From NCBI RefSeq assembly GCF_964063325.1, contig NZ_OZ061315.1, forward strand, positions 1-64,000: a stretch of 64,000 bases of DNA, written 5' to 3'. The notes beneath the pieces were generated by a model. The model was not told the DNA's origin, made no database searches, and saw only the letters and a list, made by a program, of their open reading frames with translations. The stretch is from Hafnia alvei. GTDB lineage: Bacteria; Pseudomonadota; Gammaproteobacteria; Enterobacterales; Enterobacteriaceae. The position numbers were made by a program, and so were the translations under genes. Positions 33,789 to 42,045 of this stretch are shown here, one piece after another. Each line of letters starts with the position of its first letter. Positions within the stretch are counted from its first letter, which is position 1.

Positions 33789-34364
33789 ATGCGTAATTTA
33801 GTGAAGTTTATGGGAGTGGGTTTGCTCGTGGCAGGACTTGCCGCGTGTGATGGCCAGTCGACTGATAACGCCACCTCTGCTGCTAAAGGATCTACACCGG
33901 TAGAAGCTAGCGTACCTGCCGGAGAGAACATTAGCCTGCTTAACGGGAAAGTGACCTTTACGCTGCCGGCAGGCTTAACTGACCAAAGCGGTAAGCTAGG
34001 CTCTCAATCAAACAGCATGCACGTTTACGCCAATAAGAGCGGCCAGCAGGCGATTATTGTGATTATGGCTCCGCTGCCAGCAGACAGCCTGAGCACATTG
34101 AGTGGTCGTTTGGTTGAACAGCAGAAATCTCGTGATCCAAGCCTGAATGTGCTTTCCGATAAGAGCATTGAGGTGAGTGGGCAGCAAGCTCAGGAAGTGA
34201 ATAGCCTGCAAACGGCTAAAGGCCAAGTCTCCTATTCCAGCATCGTACTGGCTAAAGCTGGCGATCAGTTGATGACCATGCAGGTCTCTCTGCCGGGTGA
34301 AAATCAGCAGGAAGCGGCCAATATTGCCAACGGTGTGATTAATACTCTGAAGATTACCGAGTAA
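33789..34364 (+). CDS. dcrB: Lipoprotein DcrB
   Basis: DcrB is a periplasmic-side lipoprotein, known in E. coli for being needed by phages C1 and C6 and for an effect with lipoprotein maturation. The 191-residue protein (E. coli 185) has signal and lipobox LVAGLAAC (Cys at about 20). Conserved stretches are TDQSGKLGSQSNSMHVYA, QQAIIVIM, QQKSRDPSLNVLS and MTMQVSLPGENQQEA. ATG 33789 follows AGAAGGAA. It faces yicH across a strong hairpin. Confidence 0.94.
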   Translation: MRNLVKFMGVGLLVAGLAACDGQSTDNATSAAKGSTPVEASVPAGENISLLNGKVTFTLPAGLTDQSGKLGSQSNSMHVYANKSGQQAIIVIMAPLPADSLSTLSGRLVEQQKSRDPSLNVLSDKSIEVSGQQAQEVNSLQTAKGQVSYSSIVLAKAGDQLMTMQVSLPGENQQEAANIANGVINTLKITE

Positions 34365-34375
34365 TTTTCTGTGAA

Positions 34376-34399
34376 AGCCCTCCCTATGCAGGGAGGGCT
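34376..34399. terminator. Hairpin between convergent dcrB and yicH
   Basis: A perfect 9-bp stem AGCCCTCCC with GGGAGGGCT, loop tatgca, fills the 41-base gap between converging genes. T runs are poor on both sides, so termination strength is uncertain. Confidence 0.7.
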
Positions 34400-34405
34400 G
34401 GATGA

Positions 34406-36082
34406 TTAGTTTACTACGCCGTTAACCATCTTCTGTGTCACCTGTTGCCCACTCGCATTCTGCGCGCTTAGCGTGGCGTTTACGCTAGGCTTAAGCGGTG
34501 CTTCACCGGTCAGTACGCCTTGTAACCCAAGCTGCATATTGACGTCACCTGTGATCGGCAACGCTGGCCATCCCCATTCAACCAGTTGATCGGCGGGAAC
34601 CGCTTTCCCCTTAAGATCTAAGCGGAGTTGGCGGCCAGACTGAGTGAGCGACGCGGTCGCTTCCAATATTCCCTTTTGCGATAACGCGCTGAGTTCAGTG
34701 GCGCTAATTTGCTGGTCGTTCGCGTTCAAGCTGATCGAAAGCTTTTGCAGATCGACCTTATTAAACGTTGCGCCGCTGGCGTTGAACGTTGCTTGACCGT
34801 CCCATAGACCAAACAGGCGGTTATGAACTAAGCGAACGTTGCTGCCGAAGCCGTCCAAAGCGGTAATTTGGAAAGGGAATTCAGGATTGATATCGACAAT
34901 CAGATTTCGGCTGCTGGAGAACTTGGTCACGATCACATCGTTTAACCAAGCAGGCAGCGGCATTTGCCAGATTTCACGCCAGTTTTGCGGTAGCGTATAT
35001 TCCAAGCCAACGAGAGTAATTTCATCGAGGGTAAGCTGTTGATTACTGCTCAACCAGTTGCCGCTTGCTCGAAGCAAACCGCCTTCCCAGCGAGTACTTA
35101 ACTGTTTTATTGCCACTCCCGCATTGGAAAGATCGGCGCTAAAGATAGGCTCAACAAAGTGCACATTGCCCACGATGATATCGTTAGCATTAAAGGCGAT
35201 AGACCCTTTATCACTTTGCCAGCTGCCATTGCTCCACGTTACACCGTTCAATTCTCCGTCTAAATCACTGAGCGCCCAGCCTGCACCTTCCAGCTTGGCA
35301 TCGGTAATACTCATTTTCCCCAGCGTGATTGCTGGAAGTTGCTTCAGCGGCGCAAAGAAAGCATCGATAGATTGGCTGGTCTGCCAGTGGAGATTGCTTA
35401 GGCGTAAGTTATTGATTACCCAACTCCCATCGGCATTGCGTACACCGTCGGCAGTGGCTTGTCCTTGGGCAAATTCAGCGCCCGCGTTGCTTATTGTGAG
35501 CTGCCCCTGCTTATCGTTACCTTGGATCAGTACGTTCTGTGCAGGAATATCATTTAGCGTTAACTTGCCAGCGCTGAACTGAAATTGATTGTTTTTGCCA
35601 AAAATTTGCCCTGAGACAGGCTGCCACGGCGAAACATAACCGTTGACCTGAGAAGCGCTTACTTTTTGTTGGGGCTCATCTTGTTGCACCTGCATATTGA
35701 GCATGCGCAGGCTTTGGGCCTGAATTGGCAGTGCAGTTTGAGCCGTGGCTGAAAGCGTTAGCGATCCATTTTCGAGCGTGACGCTATCGAAATCTTTCGG
35801 TTCGGTTAGCTGGCGTACGCTGAGCGATAAACTGATTTTTTCAGCGCGTAGAAAAGGAGGCTGACCAGCGTTAGCGAGCGTGACATCGTGCAAAGTCATT
35901 TCTGCGGGGTCGCGAATGTCGTGGTGTATTTTCCCAAGCGACAATCGATATTGAGTATTTTCGTTCACCCACGTGCTGATGTGACGGGCACCCCATGTGG
36001 TCTGTGCAATCACATAAGCCACAATACCCAGCGCGATGATTATCGCGAGCAGGATTAAAAGTAGTTTTCCAATAAATTTCAC
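34406..36082 (-). CDS. yicH: AsmA-family protein YicH
   Basis: This is an AsmA-family inner-membrane protein with one N-terminal membrane segment (LLLILLAIIIALGIVAYVIA) and a long periplasmic part of repeated beta-strand segments. It is 558 residues; E. coli YicH is 569. The family is related to proteins that bridge the periplasm in lipid transport (TamB, YhdP); YicH itself has no firmly assigned role. The DUF748/AsmA-like C-terminal region includes LRLDLKGKAVPADQLVEWGWPALPITG. It follows xanP on the same strand, separated by a terminator. Confidence 0.92.
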   Translation of the reverse strand: MKFIGKLLLILLAIIIALGIVAYVIAQTTWGARHISTWVNENTQYRLSLGKIHHDIRDPAEMTLHDVTLANAGQPPFLRAEKISLSLSVRQLTEPKDFDSVTLENGSLTLSATAQTALPIQAQSLRMLNMQVQQDEPQQKVSASQVNGYVSPWQPVSGQIFGKNNQFQFSAGKLTLNDIPAQNVLIQGNDKQGQLTISNAGAEFAQGQATADGVRNADGSWVINNLRLSNLHWQTSQSIDAFFAPLKQLPAITLGKMSITDAKLEGAGWALSDLDGELNGVTWSNGSWQSDKGSIAFNANDIIVGNVHFVEPIFSADLSNAGVAIKQLSTRWEGGLLRASGNWLSSNQQLTLDEITLVGLEYTLPQNWREIWQMPLPAWLNDVIVTKFSSSRNLIVDINPEFPFQITALDGFGSNVRLVHNRLFGLWDGQATFNASGATFNKVDLQKLSISLNANDQQISATELSALSQKGILEATASLTQSGRQLRLDLKGKAVPADQLVEWGWPALPITGDVNMQLGLQGVLTGEAPLKPSVNATLSAQNASGQQVTQKMVNGVVN

Positions 36083-36165
36083 GGCATTAGTCCTTCAGGC
36101 CAAAGGTACTTTAGTTTATGCCGTATTAAGTAAGATGGCTCAAGGGATGAAATGTAAACACCAAT

Positions 36166-36201
36166 AAAAAAGGCCGAATGCAGAAACATCCGACCTTTTT
36201 T
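36166..36201 (-). terminator. Terminator after xanP
   Basis: AAAAAAGGCCGAATG and CATCCGACCTTTTTT pair with two mismatches around a short loop. On the minus strand this gives a stem ending in T residues just behind the xanP stop. Confidence 0.8.
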
Positions 36202-36217
36202 AGCCATTTATGCGGTA

Positions 36218-37627
36218 TTAATCTTCGTGTGGGAAAACCAGATTTAAGACTATGGCAGTAATACCGCCAGCCGCAATGCCTGAGGACAGCAGGGTTTTCA
36301 TCCAATCCGGCGCGAATTGTAAAATCAACGGCTGCTGAGAAACCCCTAAACCAACGGCTAAAGAGAGCGCCATAATCATAATGGCGCGGCGGTTTAATGG
36401 CTCACGCGAGACGATACGAACGCCAGATGCCGCGATAGTGCCGAACATCACGATGGTTGCGCCTCCCAGTACGGGCTCTGGGATATGCTGCACAAAACCT
36501 GCCACCGCAGGGAACAGGCCTAAAACAATCAGCATGAGGGCGACCACAAAACCCACGTAGCGGCTTGCGACACCGGTTAACTGGATAACGCCGTTATTCT
36601 GGCCAAAGCAGGAATTAGGGAAGGTATTAAACACCGCCGACAGCATCGAATTAAGCCCGTTGGCGAGAACGCCGCCTTTAAGTCGCTTCATGTAGAGCGG
36701 GCCAGAAACTGGCTGCTCGGATACGTCTGAGGTTGCCGTAATATCGCCGATAGTCTCTAAAGACGTCACCATAAAGACCAGCATCAGCGGGATCAGCAGG
36801 TTCCAATCAATGCCCAGACCATAATAGAGCGGAGTTGGCACCATCAGCAGAGAGGTGGTTTTTTCCATATTGCTGGTGTCTGGCAGCATACCCATCGCCC
36901 ACGCCAGCGCGTAGCCAACGGCCATGGCGATAACCAATGAAGATACACGCAGATAAGGATTGCGCTGACGGTTAAGCAAAATGATCACCACCAGAACGGA
37001 ACCTGCCAGCATCAAATTGCTCGGAGCACCGAAGGTGTGGTCGTTCATAGCGCTGTAACCGCCGCCAATAGAAACCAAACCGACCTGAATCAGCGATAAA
37101 CCGATAATCATTACCACCACACCGGATACCAATGGCGTAATAATTCGGCGTGCTAGGTGCAAGAAACGCGAGAGGATAATCTCGGTGCAGGAAGCTAGCA
37201 TCAGCGTTCCAAACAGCGTTGCCATCATAGTCGGAATATCGGCTCCGCCGTTTTTCAACGCCATCCCACCCATAATCAGAGGGCTAACAAAGTTAAAGCT
37301 CGTTCCCTGAATAGACAACAAACCCGAACCAACAGGGCCCCAGGTTTTGATTTGCAAGATAGACGCCAGTCCAGAAGCGAATAGCGACATGCTGATAATG
37401 TGTTGCGTGTCCTGCGCCGGAAGACCTAACGCCTGACAAATCAGTAGCGCGGGCGTAATAACCGCCACAAACATGGCGAGCAAATGTTGGCAGGCAGCGA
37501 AAAGGGTTTGCGGGAGAGGTGGACGGTCTTCGAGACGATATATCAGCTCACTTTTGGCCGGCGCGGTAGCGCTAGGCTTCGCGGTTGAAGAGTGAACTTG
37601 GTCGAACTCAGTGGATGGCGTGGTCAT
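36218..37627 (-). CDS. xanP: Xanthine permease XanP
   Basis: XanP is a proton-coupled, high-affinity xanthine transporter of the NAT/NCS2 family. The 469-residue protein (E. coli 463) has about 14 membrane segments. It has the TM1 region QHLLAMFVAVITPALLI, the substrate-site segments LETIGDITATSDVS and the NAT signature region SCFGQNNGVIQLTGVASR. The hydrophilic N-terminus up to ELIYRLEDRPPLPQ is somewhat longer than in E. coli. It is divergent from gltS across a 289-base gap. Confidence 0.96.
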   Translation of the reverse strand: MTTPSTEFDQVHSSTAKPSATAPAKSELIYRLEDRPPLPQTLFAACQHLLAMFVAVITPALLICQALGLPAQDTQHIISMSLFASGLASILQIKTWGPVGSGLLSIQGTSFNFVSPLIMGGMALKNGGADIPTMMATLFGTLMLASCTEIILSRFLHLARRIITPLVSGVVVMIIGLSLIQVGLVSIGGGYSAMNDHTFGAPSNLMLAGSVLVVIILLNRQRNPYLRVSSLVIAMAVGYALAWAMGMLPDTSNMEKTTSLLMVPTPLYYGLGIDWNLLIPLMLVFMVTSLETIGDITATSDVSEQPVSGPLYMKRLKGGVLANGLNSMLSAVFNTFPNSCFGQNNGVIQLTGVASRYVGFVVALMLIVLGLFPAVAGFVQHIPEPVLGGATIVMFGTIAASGVRIVSREPLNRRAIMIMALSLAVGLGVSQQPLILQFAPDWMKTLLSSGIAAGGITAIVLNLVFPHED

Positions 37628-37916
37628 AATCCATATTCCAGAAGCAACAATGCACGCATTTTAATGATAGCCGTCACAAAAGCAATCGGTTGCGCACAAA
37701 TTTACCTAAAAAGGATGAGACTTTTGGATCGCATTATTTGCTAAAGAAACTTGCTCAAGGGTTACGTTTTGCTTTCTAATTAAGCGTTTGTCCCCTTCAT
37801 TCTTGAAGCGCTCTGCACCAATGCTGCTCCAATTATATTGGGGATGTCGTATTTGAATAACGGTGAGAAAACTATAATTATTTGAAATAAATACAATTAT
37901 TACATGGAGTAATAAA

Positions 37917-39131
37917 ATGATTCATCTGGACGTTTACGGTACGCTAGTCGCGGCGACCTTGGTGCTTCTTCTCGGGCGCCAAATGGTACAAAAAATCCCT
38001 TTCCTAACGAAATACACTATTCCTGAACCTGTTGCTGGCGGTTTGCTGGTGGCATTGGGTTTTCTGTTGCTTAAGCAAACCACGGGTTTTGAGGTCGGTT
38101 TTGACATGTCACTCAAAGATCCGTTGATGCTCGCTTTCTTTGCCACTATCGGTCTTAACGCAAACTTAGCCAGCCTGAAAAAAGGTGGTAAGGCGTTGAG
38201 CATTTTTGTTTTTGTGGTTGTGGGATTACTGCTGGTACAAAACGCCATTGGTATTGGCATGGCGAAAATGCTGGGCCTTGATCCCCTGATGGGGCTATTA
38301 GCGGGCTCGATTACGTTGTCCGGTGGACACGGTACGGGCGCTGCGTGGAGTAAGGTTTTCAGCGAACGCTACGGGTTTGAGAATGCGACTGAAGTTGCCA
38401 TGGCATGTGCCACCTTTGGCTTGGTGCTCGGTGGGTTGATTGGTGGGCCTGTTGCTCGCTATTTAGTCGAACATTCATCAACGCCTAACGGAACGCCGGA
38501 CGATACGGAAGTCCCAACCGCGTTTGAAAAACCCTATAGCGGCCGCATGATCACGTCGCTGGTGTTAATTGAAACACTGGCTTTGATTGCGATCTGTCTA
38601 ACCGTGGGGCATGTGATTGCTGATTTCCTCCGTGGAACGACGTTCGAGCTGCCAACGTTTGTCTGCGTATTGTTTGTCGGGGTTGTGTTAAGTAATACGA
38701 TGCATGCGGTTGGTTTCTATCGTGTGTTTGAGCGTGCGGTATCGGTGCTCGGGAACGTGAGTTTATCGCTGTTCTTGGCCATGGCATTGATGAGCCTGAA
38801 ACTGTGGGAACTTGCCTCGCTGGCGCTACCGATGCTGGCCATTTTGCTGGTTCAAACGCTGGTGATGGCACTGTACGCTATTTTTGTTACCTACCGAATT
38901 ATGGGCAAAAACTACGATGCAGCGGTGCTAGCCGCAGGCCATTGTGGTTTTGGCTTAGGCGCAACGCCAACGGCGATCGCCAATATGCAGGCTATTACCG
39001 ATCGTTTCGGTCCGTCGCATTTGGCTTTCCTCGTAGTACCTATGGTTGGCGCGTTCTTTATTGATATCGTTAATGCGATTGTGATCAAGCTATACCTGAT
39101 GCTGCCGGTATTTCCTGCGGTGATGGGGTAG
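37917..39131 (+). CDS. gltS: Sodium/glutamate symporter GltS
   Basis: GltS imports glutamate with sodium. It has 404 residues (E. coli 401) and two inverted halves with re-entrant loops. The halves are marked by GGHGTGAAWSKVF (first) and AGHCGFGLGATPTAIANM (second), the conserved GG-x-G-type motifs of the ESS family. About ten membrane segments are visible. GGAG precedes the ATG. As in E. coli it is divergent from xanP and converges on recG. Confidence 0.97.
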   Translation: MIHLDVYGTLVAATLVLLLGRQMVQKIPFLTKYTIPEPVAGGLLVALGFLLLKQTTGFEVGFDMSLKDPLMLAFFATIGLNANLASLKKGGKALSIFVFVVVGLLLVQNAIGIGMAKMLGLDPLMGLLAGSITLSGGHGTGAAWSKVFSERYGFENATEVAMACATFGLVLGGLIGGPVARYLVEHSSTPNGTPDDTEVPTAFEKPYSGRMITSLVLIETLALIAICLTVGHVIADFLRGTTFELPTFVCVLFVGVVLSNTMHAVGFYRVFERAVSVLGNVSLSLFLAMALMSLKLWELASLALPMLAILLVQTLVMALYAIFVTYRIMGKNYDAAVLAAGHCGFGLGATPTAIANMQAITDRFGPSHLAFLVVPMVGAFFIDIVNAIVIKLYLMLPVFPAVMG

Positions 39132-39149
39132 TTTTCGGTTATTGCGATC

Positions 39150-39255
39150 TGACCCCAACCCAACCCCAACCCAACCCTCCCCTTCGCAGGGGAGGGAGCA
39201 GTTTGGTGATCTCGATCAGCGCCTTCCCCTGAGTAAGGGGAGGCTGGGAGGGCTT
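39150..39255. repeat. Tandem REP-like hairpins between gltS and recG
   Basis: A short run of CCCCAACCCAA units leads into a perfect 8-bp hairpin (CCCTCCCC-ttcgca-GGGGAGGG, 39175-39196). A second stem follows (CTTCCCC-tgagtaa-GGGGAGG, 39223-39243). The pair sits between converging genes and may act as a bidirectional transcription or exonuclease barrier. The sequence resembles small intergenic repeats of enterobacteria; family membership was not tested. Confidence 0.55.
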
Positions 39256-39264
39256 TACACGAGA

Positions 39265-41346
39265 TTATGCGTTGGTATATCGGCTGCGTTCAGGCAGCCA
39301 GCGCTCGATAAGTGCCTGCGCATGTTCTGGGTAGTTTTGGTGAATATGGCGTGCAATGCGCTGAACTTCAGGAATAAGCGCTTGATCGCGGAGCAAGTCA
39401 GCTACCTTAAACTCTGCACTACCGGTCTGTTTGGTCCCTAATAGCTCACCGGGGCCACGAATTTCTAAGTCTCGTTGAGCAATCACAAAGCCATCATTGC
39501 TATCACGTAATACCTGTAGACGTTTCTGCGCGGTTTGGCTCAGCGGCGTTTTATAAAGCAGAACACAGTGTGATGCTACGGCACCGCGCCCGACGCGGCC
39601 ACGCAGCTGATGTAACTGTGCCAAACCCAATCGCTCAGGGTTTTCAATGATCATCAGGCTGGCGTTAGGCACGTCAACGCCAACTTCGATTACGGTCGTG
39701 GCGACCAGCAACTGAGTTTCACCCGCCTTAAATGCCCGCATCACTTCCTGTTTTTCTGCCGCTTTCATGCGCCCATGAACTAACGCGACTTTAATTTCAG
39801 GCAGGAGCAGCTTGAGCTCTTCTGCGGTAGCCTCTGCTGCCTGAGCCTCCAGCATCTCTGATTCTTCAATCAGCGTGCAGACCCAATAAGCCTGTCGGCC
39901 CTCTTTTAAACAGGCATTTTTAACGCGCTCAATGACGTCGGTGCGGCGTGAATCTGGAATGGCAACGGTGGTCACCGGCGTTCTGCCTGGCGGCAGCTCA
40001 TCAATAACTGACGTATCGAGATCGGCGTAGGCGGTCATCGCCAGCGTGCGCGGGATAGGGGTCGCAGTCATGATTAACTGATGAGGATGAAAACCTTGCT
40101 CTTCGCCTTTTTCCCATAGGGCAAGACGCTGATGCACGCCAAATCGATGTTGTTCATCAATGATGACCAGCGCTAATCCAGAGAATTGCACCTGATCTTG
40201 GAAAATGGCGTGCGTGCCCACGATCATATCGACTTCGCCACTGGCAATAGCTTCCATCTGTGTCTGACGCGCTTTGCCCTTCTGTTTGCCAGCCAGCCAG
40301 CCCACTTTCAATCCTAGCGGCTCAAACCACTGACGAAAGTTATTGGCATGCTGCTCGGCAAGTAGTTCGGTGGGTGCCATTAAGGCAACTTGTTTGCCAT
40401 GCGCGATAGTTCGCAGTGCGGCAAGTGCGGCAACCAAGGTTTTACCCGATCCTACGTCCCCTTGAACCAAACGCATCATGGGGACAGGCTTCGCCATATC
40501 GGCTTCAATATCAGCGACTACGCGCTCTTGCGCACCCGTTGGTTTAAAGGGCAAAGAGGCCAGCATCTGGTTTTTGAGACGGTCATCCACAGAAAGCGGC
40601 AGCGCTTTATGGCTTTGCGCTCCGGCTCGTACTGCAAGCATGCTGAGGTTATGAGCCAGCAGTTCTTCTAAAATTAAACGACGCTGCGCGGGATGTTTAC
40701 CATGCTCTAGATCGGCAAGCTGCATATTTGGCGGTGGACGATGCAGCATACGCAATGCATCTGGCAGACTCATTAACCCTTGGCGCAGTTCATCGGGCAA
40801 TAGTTCTGCGATGGGCACCGTGTCGAGCAAGGCCAATGCTTGGTCGGTCAGCTTACGCAATGTTGCCTGACGAATACCTTCGGTGGTGGGATAAACCGGC
40901 GTAAGGGCTTCTTGCAGCTCAACGTTCTCGGTTTCACCCTGAATTTTATATTCAGGATGGATAATTTCTGCACCTAAGTTACCGCGTTTGATTTCACCGT
41001 AGGCTAAAACATGCTTACCGGCAGACAGGCTATTTTTCATCGCAGCGTTAAAGTTGAAGAAGCGCATCGTCAGCATACCGGTGCCATCGCTTATCTGGCT
41101 GGTCATCATGCGGCGGCGGCCAAAGCTAATATCGGTGCGCAGCACTTCGCCTTCTACGGTCGCAAAAATGCCGGGTAGAAGATCGTTGATAGCGTACAGA
41201 CGGGTGCGATCTTCATAGCGCAAAGGCAGGTGCAGCAGCAGATCTTGGATATTCTCCAGACCTATTTTGGCGAGTTTACCTGCTTGGCTGGCGCCAACGC
41301 CGGCTAAAGAAGTTAATGCGATAGCATCCAGCAAGCGGCCTTTCAT
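39265..41346 (-). CDS. recG: ATP-dependent DNA helicase RecG
   Basis: RecG is a branch-migrating helicase that reverses stalled forks and unwinds R- and D-loops. At 693 residues it equals E. coli. An N-terminal wedge/OB domain (to about 250) is followed by helicase motif I GDVGSGKT, motif II DEQH (IIDEQHRFGV), motif III MTATPIPRTLAM, motif V and VI segments VATTVIEVGVDVPNA and HQLRGRVGRG, and the C-terminal hairpin region EIRGPGELLGTKQ. It starts 2 bases after trmH and ends the rpoZ-spoT-trmH-recG transcription unit. Confidence 0.98.
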   Translation of the reverse strand: MKGRLLDAIALTSLAGVGASQAGKLAKIGLENIQDLLLHLPLRYEDRTRLYAINDLLPGIFATVEGEVLRTDISFGRRRMMTSQISDGTGMLTMRFFNFNAAMKNSLSAGKHVLAYGEIKRGNLGAEIIHPEYKIQGETENVELQEALTPVYPTTEGIRQATLRKLTDQALALLDTVPIAELLPDELRQGLMSLPDALRMLHRPPPNMQLADLEHGKHPAQRRLILEELLAHNLSMLAVRAGAQSHKALPLSVDDRLKNQMLASLPFKPTGAQERVVADIEADMAKPVPMMRLVQGDVGSGKTLVAALAALRTIAHGKQVALMAPTELLAEQHANNFRQWFEPLGLKVGWLAGKQKGKARQTQMEAIASGEVDMIVGTHAIFQDQVQFSGLALVIIDEQHRFGVHQRLALWEKGEEQGFHPHQLIMTATPIPRTLAMTAYADLDTSVIDELPPGRTPVTTVAIPDSRRTDVIERVKNACLKEGRQAYWVCTLIEESEMLEAQAAEATAEELKLLLPEIKVALVHGRMKAAEKQEVMRAFKAGETQLLVATTVIEVGVDVPNASLMIIENPERLGLAQLHQLRGRVGRGAVASHCVLLYKTPLSQTAQKRLQVLRDSNDGFVIAQRDLEIRGPGELLGTKQTGSAEFKVADLLRDQALIPEVQRIARHIHQNYPEHAQALIERWLPERSRYTNA

Positions 41347-41348
41347 CG

Positions 41349-42041
41349 TTAGCCTTTAGTTGACTGCATGGCATCCCACCATGCTTGAGGGGCATCGATT
41401 TGCCCTTCGTTATCGATACGTGGGCGCGGCAGTTTCTTGCGTTTGGCGACGTTGGCCAACACGGGATATCCACCTTCCCACAGTAAACGCTGTTGGTCTT
41501 CTTCGCTCAGCGGGCTGTGTTCGCGTTGATACATGCCTGCATTTTGGCGCTGGCGTTGGGCTTCATACAATATAAGCGCCGAAGCCACTGAAACATTGAG
41601 TGACTGAACCATGCCGATCATGGGAATGATAATGTCTTGATCGGCCAAGGCGAGTGCTTCAGCCGTGATCCCGTGTTTCTCTTGCCCCATCAAAATGCAG
41701 GTCGGGCGCGTGTAGTCTATTTCACGGAAATCAACGGCGGTGCTGGAGAGATTCGTAGCCAGAATTTGCATGCCTTCAGACTTTAACGTCGAGACAGCGG
41801 AGGAGATATCTGGATGCGTTTTTACGGATACCCAGCTGTTGCTGCCTGCTGCGGTAGATACCATGGTACGCATGCTTTTTCCTGGCCATACGGCATGGAC
41901 CTGATGCACGCCCACGGCGTCAGCCGTGCGGATAACGGCTGAAACGTTATGCGGTTTGTGTACTTGCTCCATACAGACGGTAAGATCCGGCTGTCGGGTG
42001 GCAAGCATCTGACAAATCCGCGCATAGCGTTGAGGAGTCAT
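41349..42041 (-). CDS. trmH: tRNA (guanosine(18)-2'-O)-methyltransferase TrmH
   Basis: TrmH methylates the ribose of G18 in tRNA. The 230-residue SPOUT-class enzyme has the three motifs in order: KPHNVSAVIRTADAVGVH (motif 1), LMGQEKHGI (motif 2) and IPMIGMVQSLNVSVASALILYEA (motif 3, deep knot). It lies 4 bases after spoT and 2 bases before recG, a tight operon as in E. coli. Confidence 0.97.
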   Translation of the reverse strand: MTPQRYARICQMLATRQPDLTVCMEQVHKPHNVSAVIRTADAVGVHQVHAVWPGKSMRTMVSTAAGSNSWVSVKTHPDISSAVSTLKSEGMQILATNLSSTAVDFREIDYTRPTCILMGQEKHGITAEALALADQDIIIPMIGMVQSLNVSVASALILYEAQRQRQNAGMYQREHSPLSEEDQQRLLWEGGYPVLANVAKRKKLPRPRIDNEGQIDAPQAWWDAMQSTKG

Positions 42042-42045
42042 AGAG

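Noticed and set aside
35058..35582. 174-codon plus-strand frame opposite yicH
   Set aside because: It is antisense to a full-length conserved gene, has low-complexity composition and no recognisable domain.
37628..37916. NtrC or sigma-54 control of gltS from a TGCACCA half-site
   Set aside because: Only one half-site is visible and no GG-N10-GC promoter was found; too weak to report as a feature.
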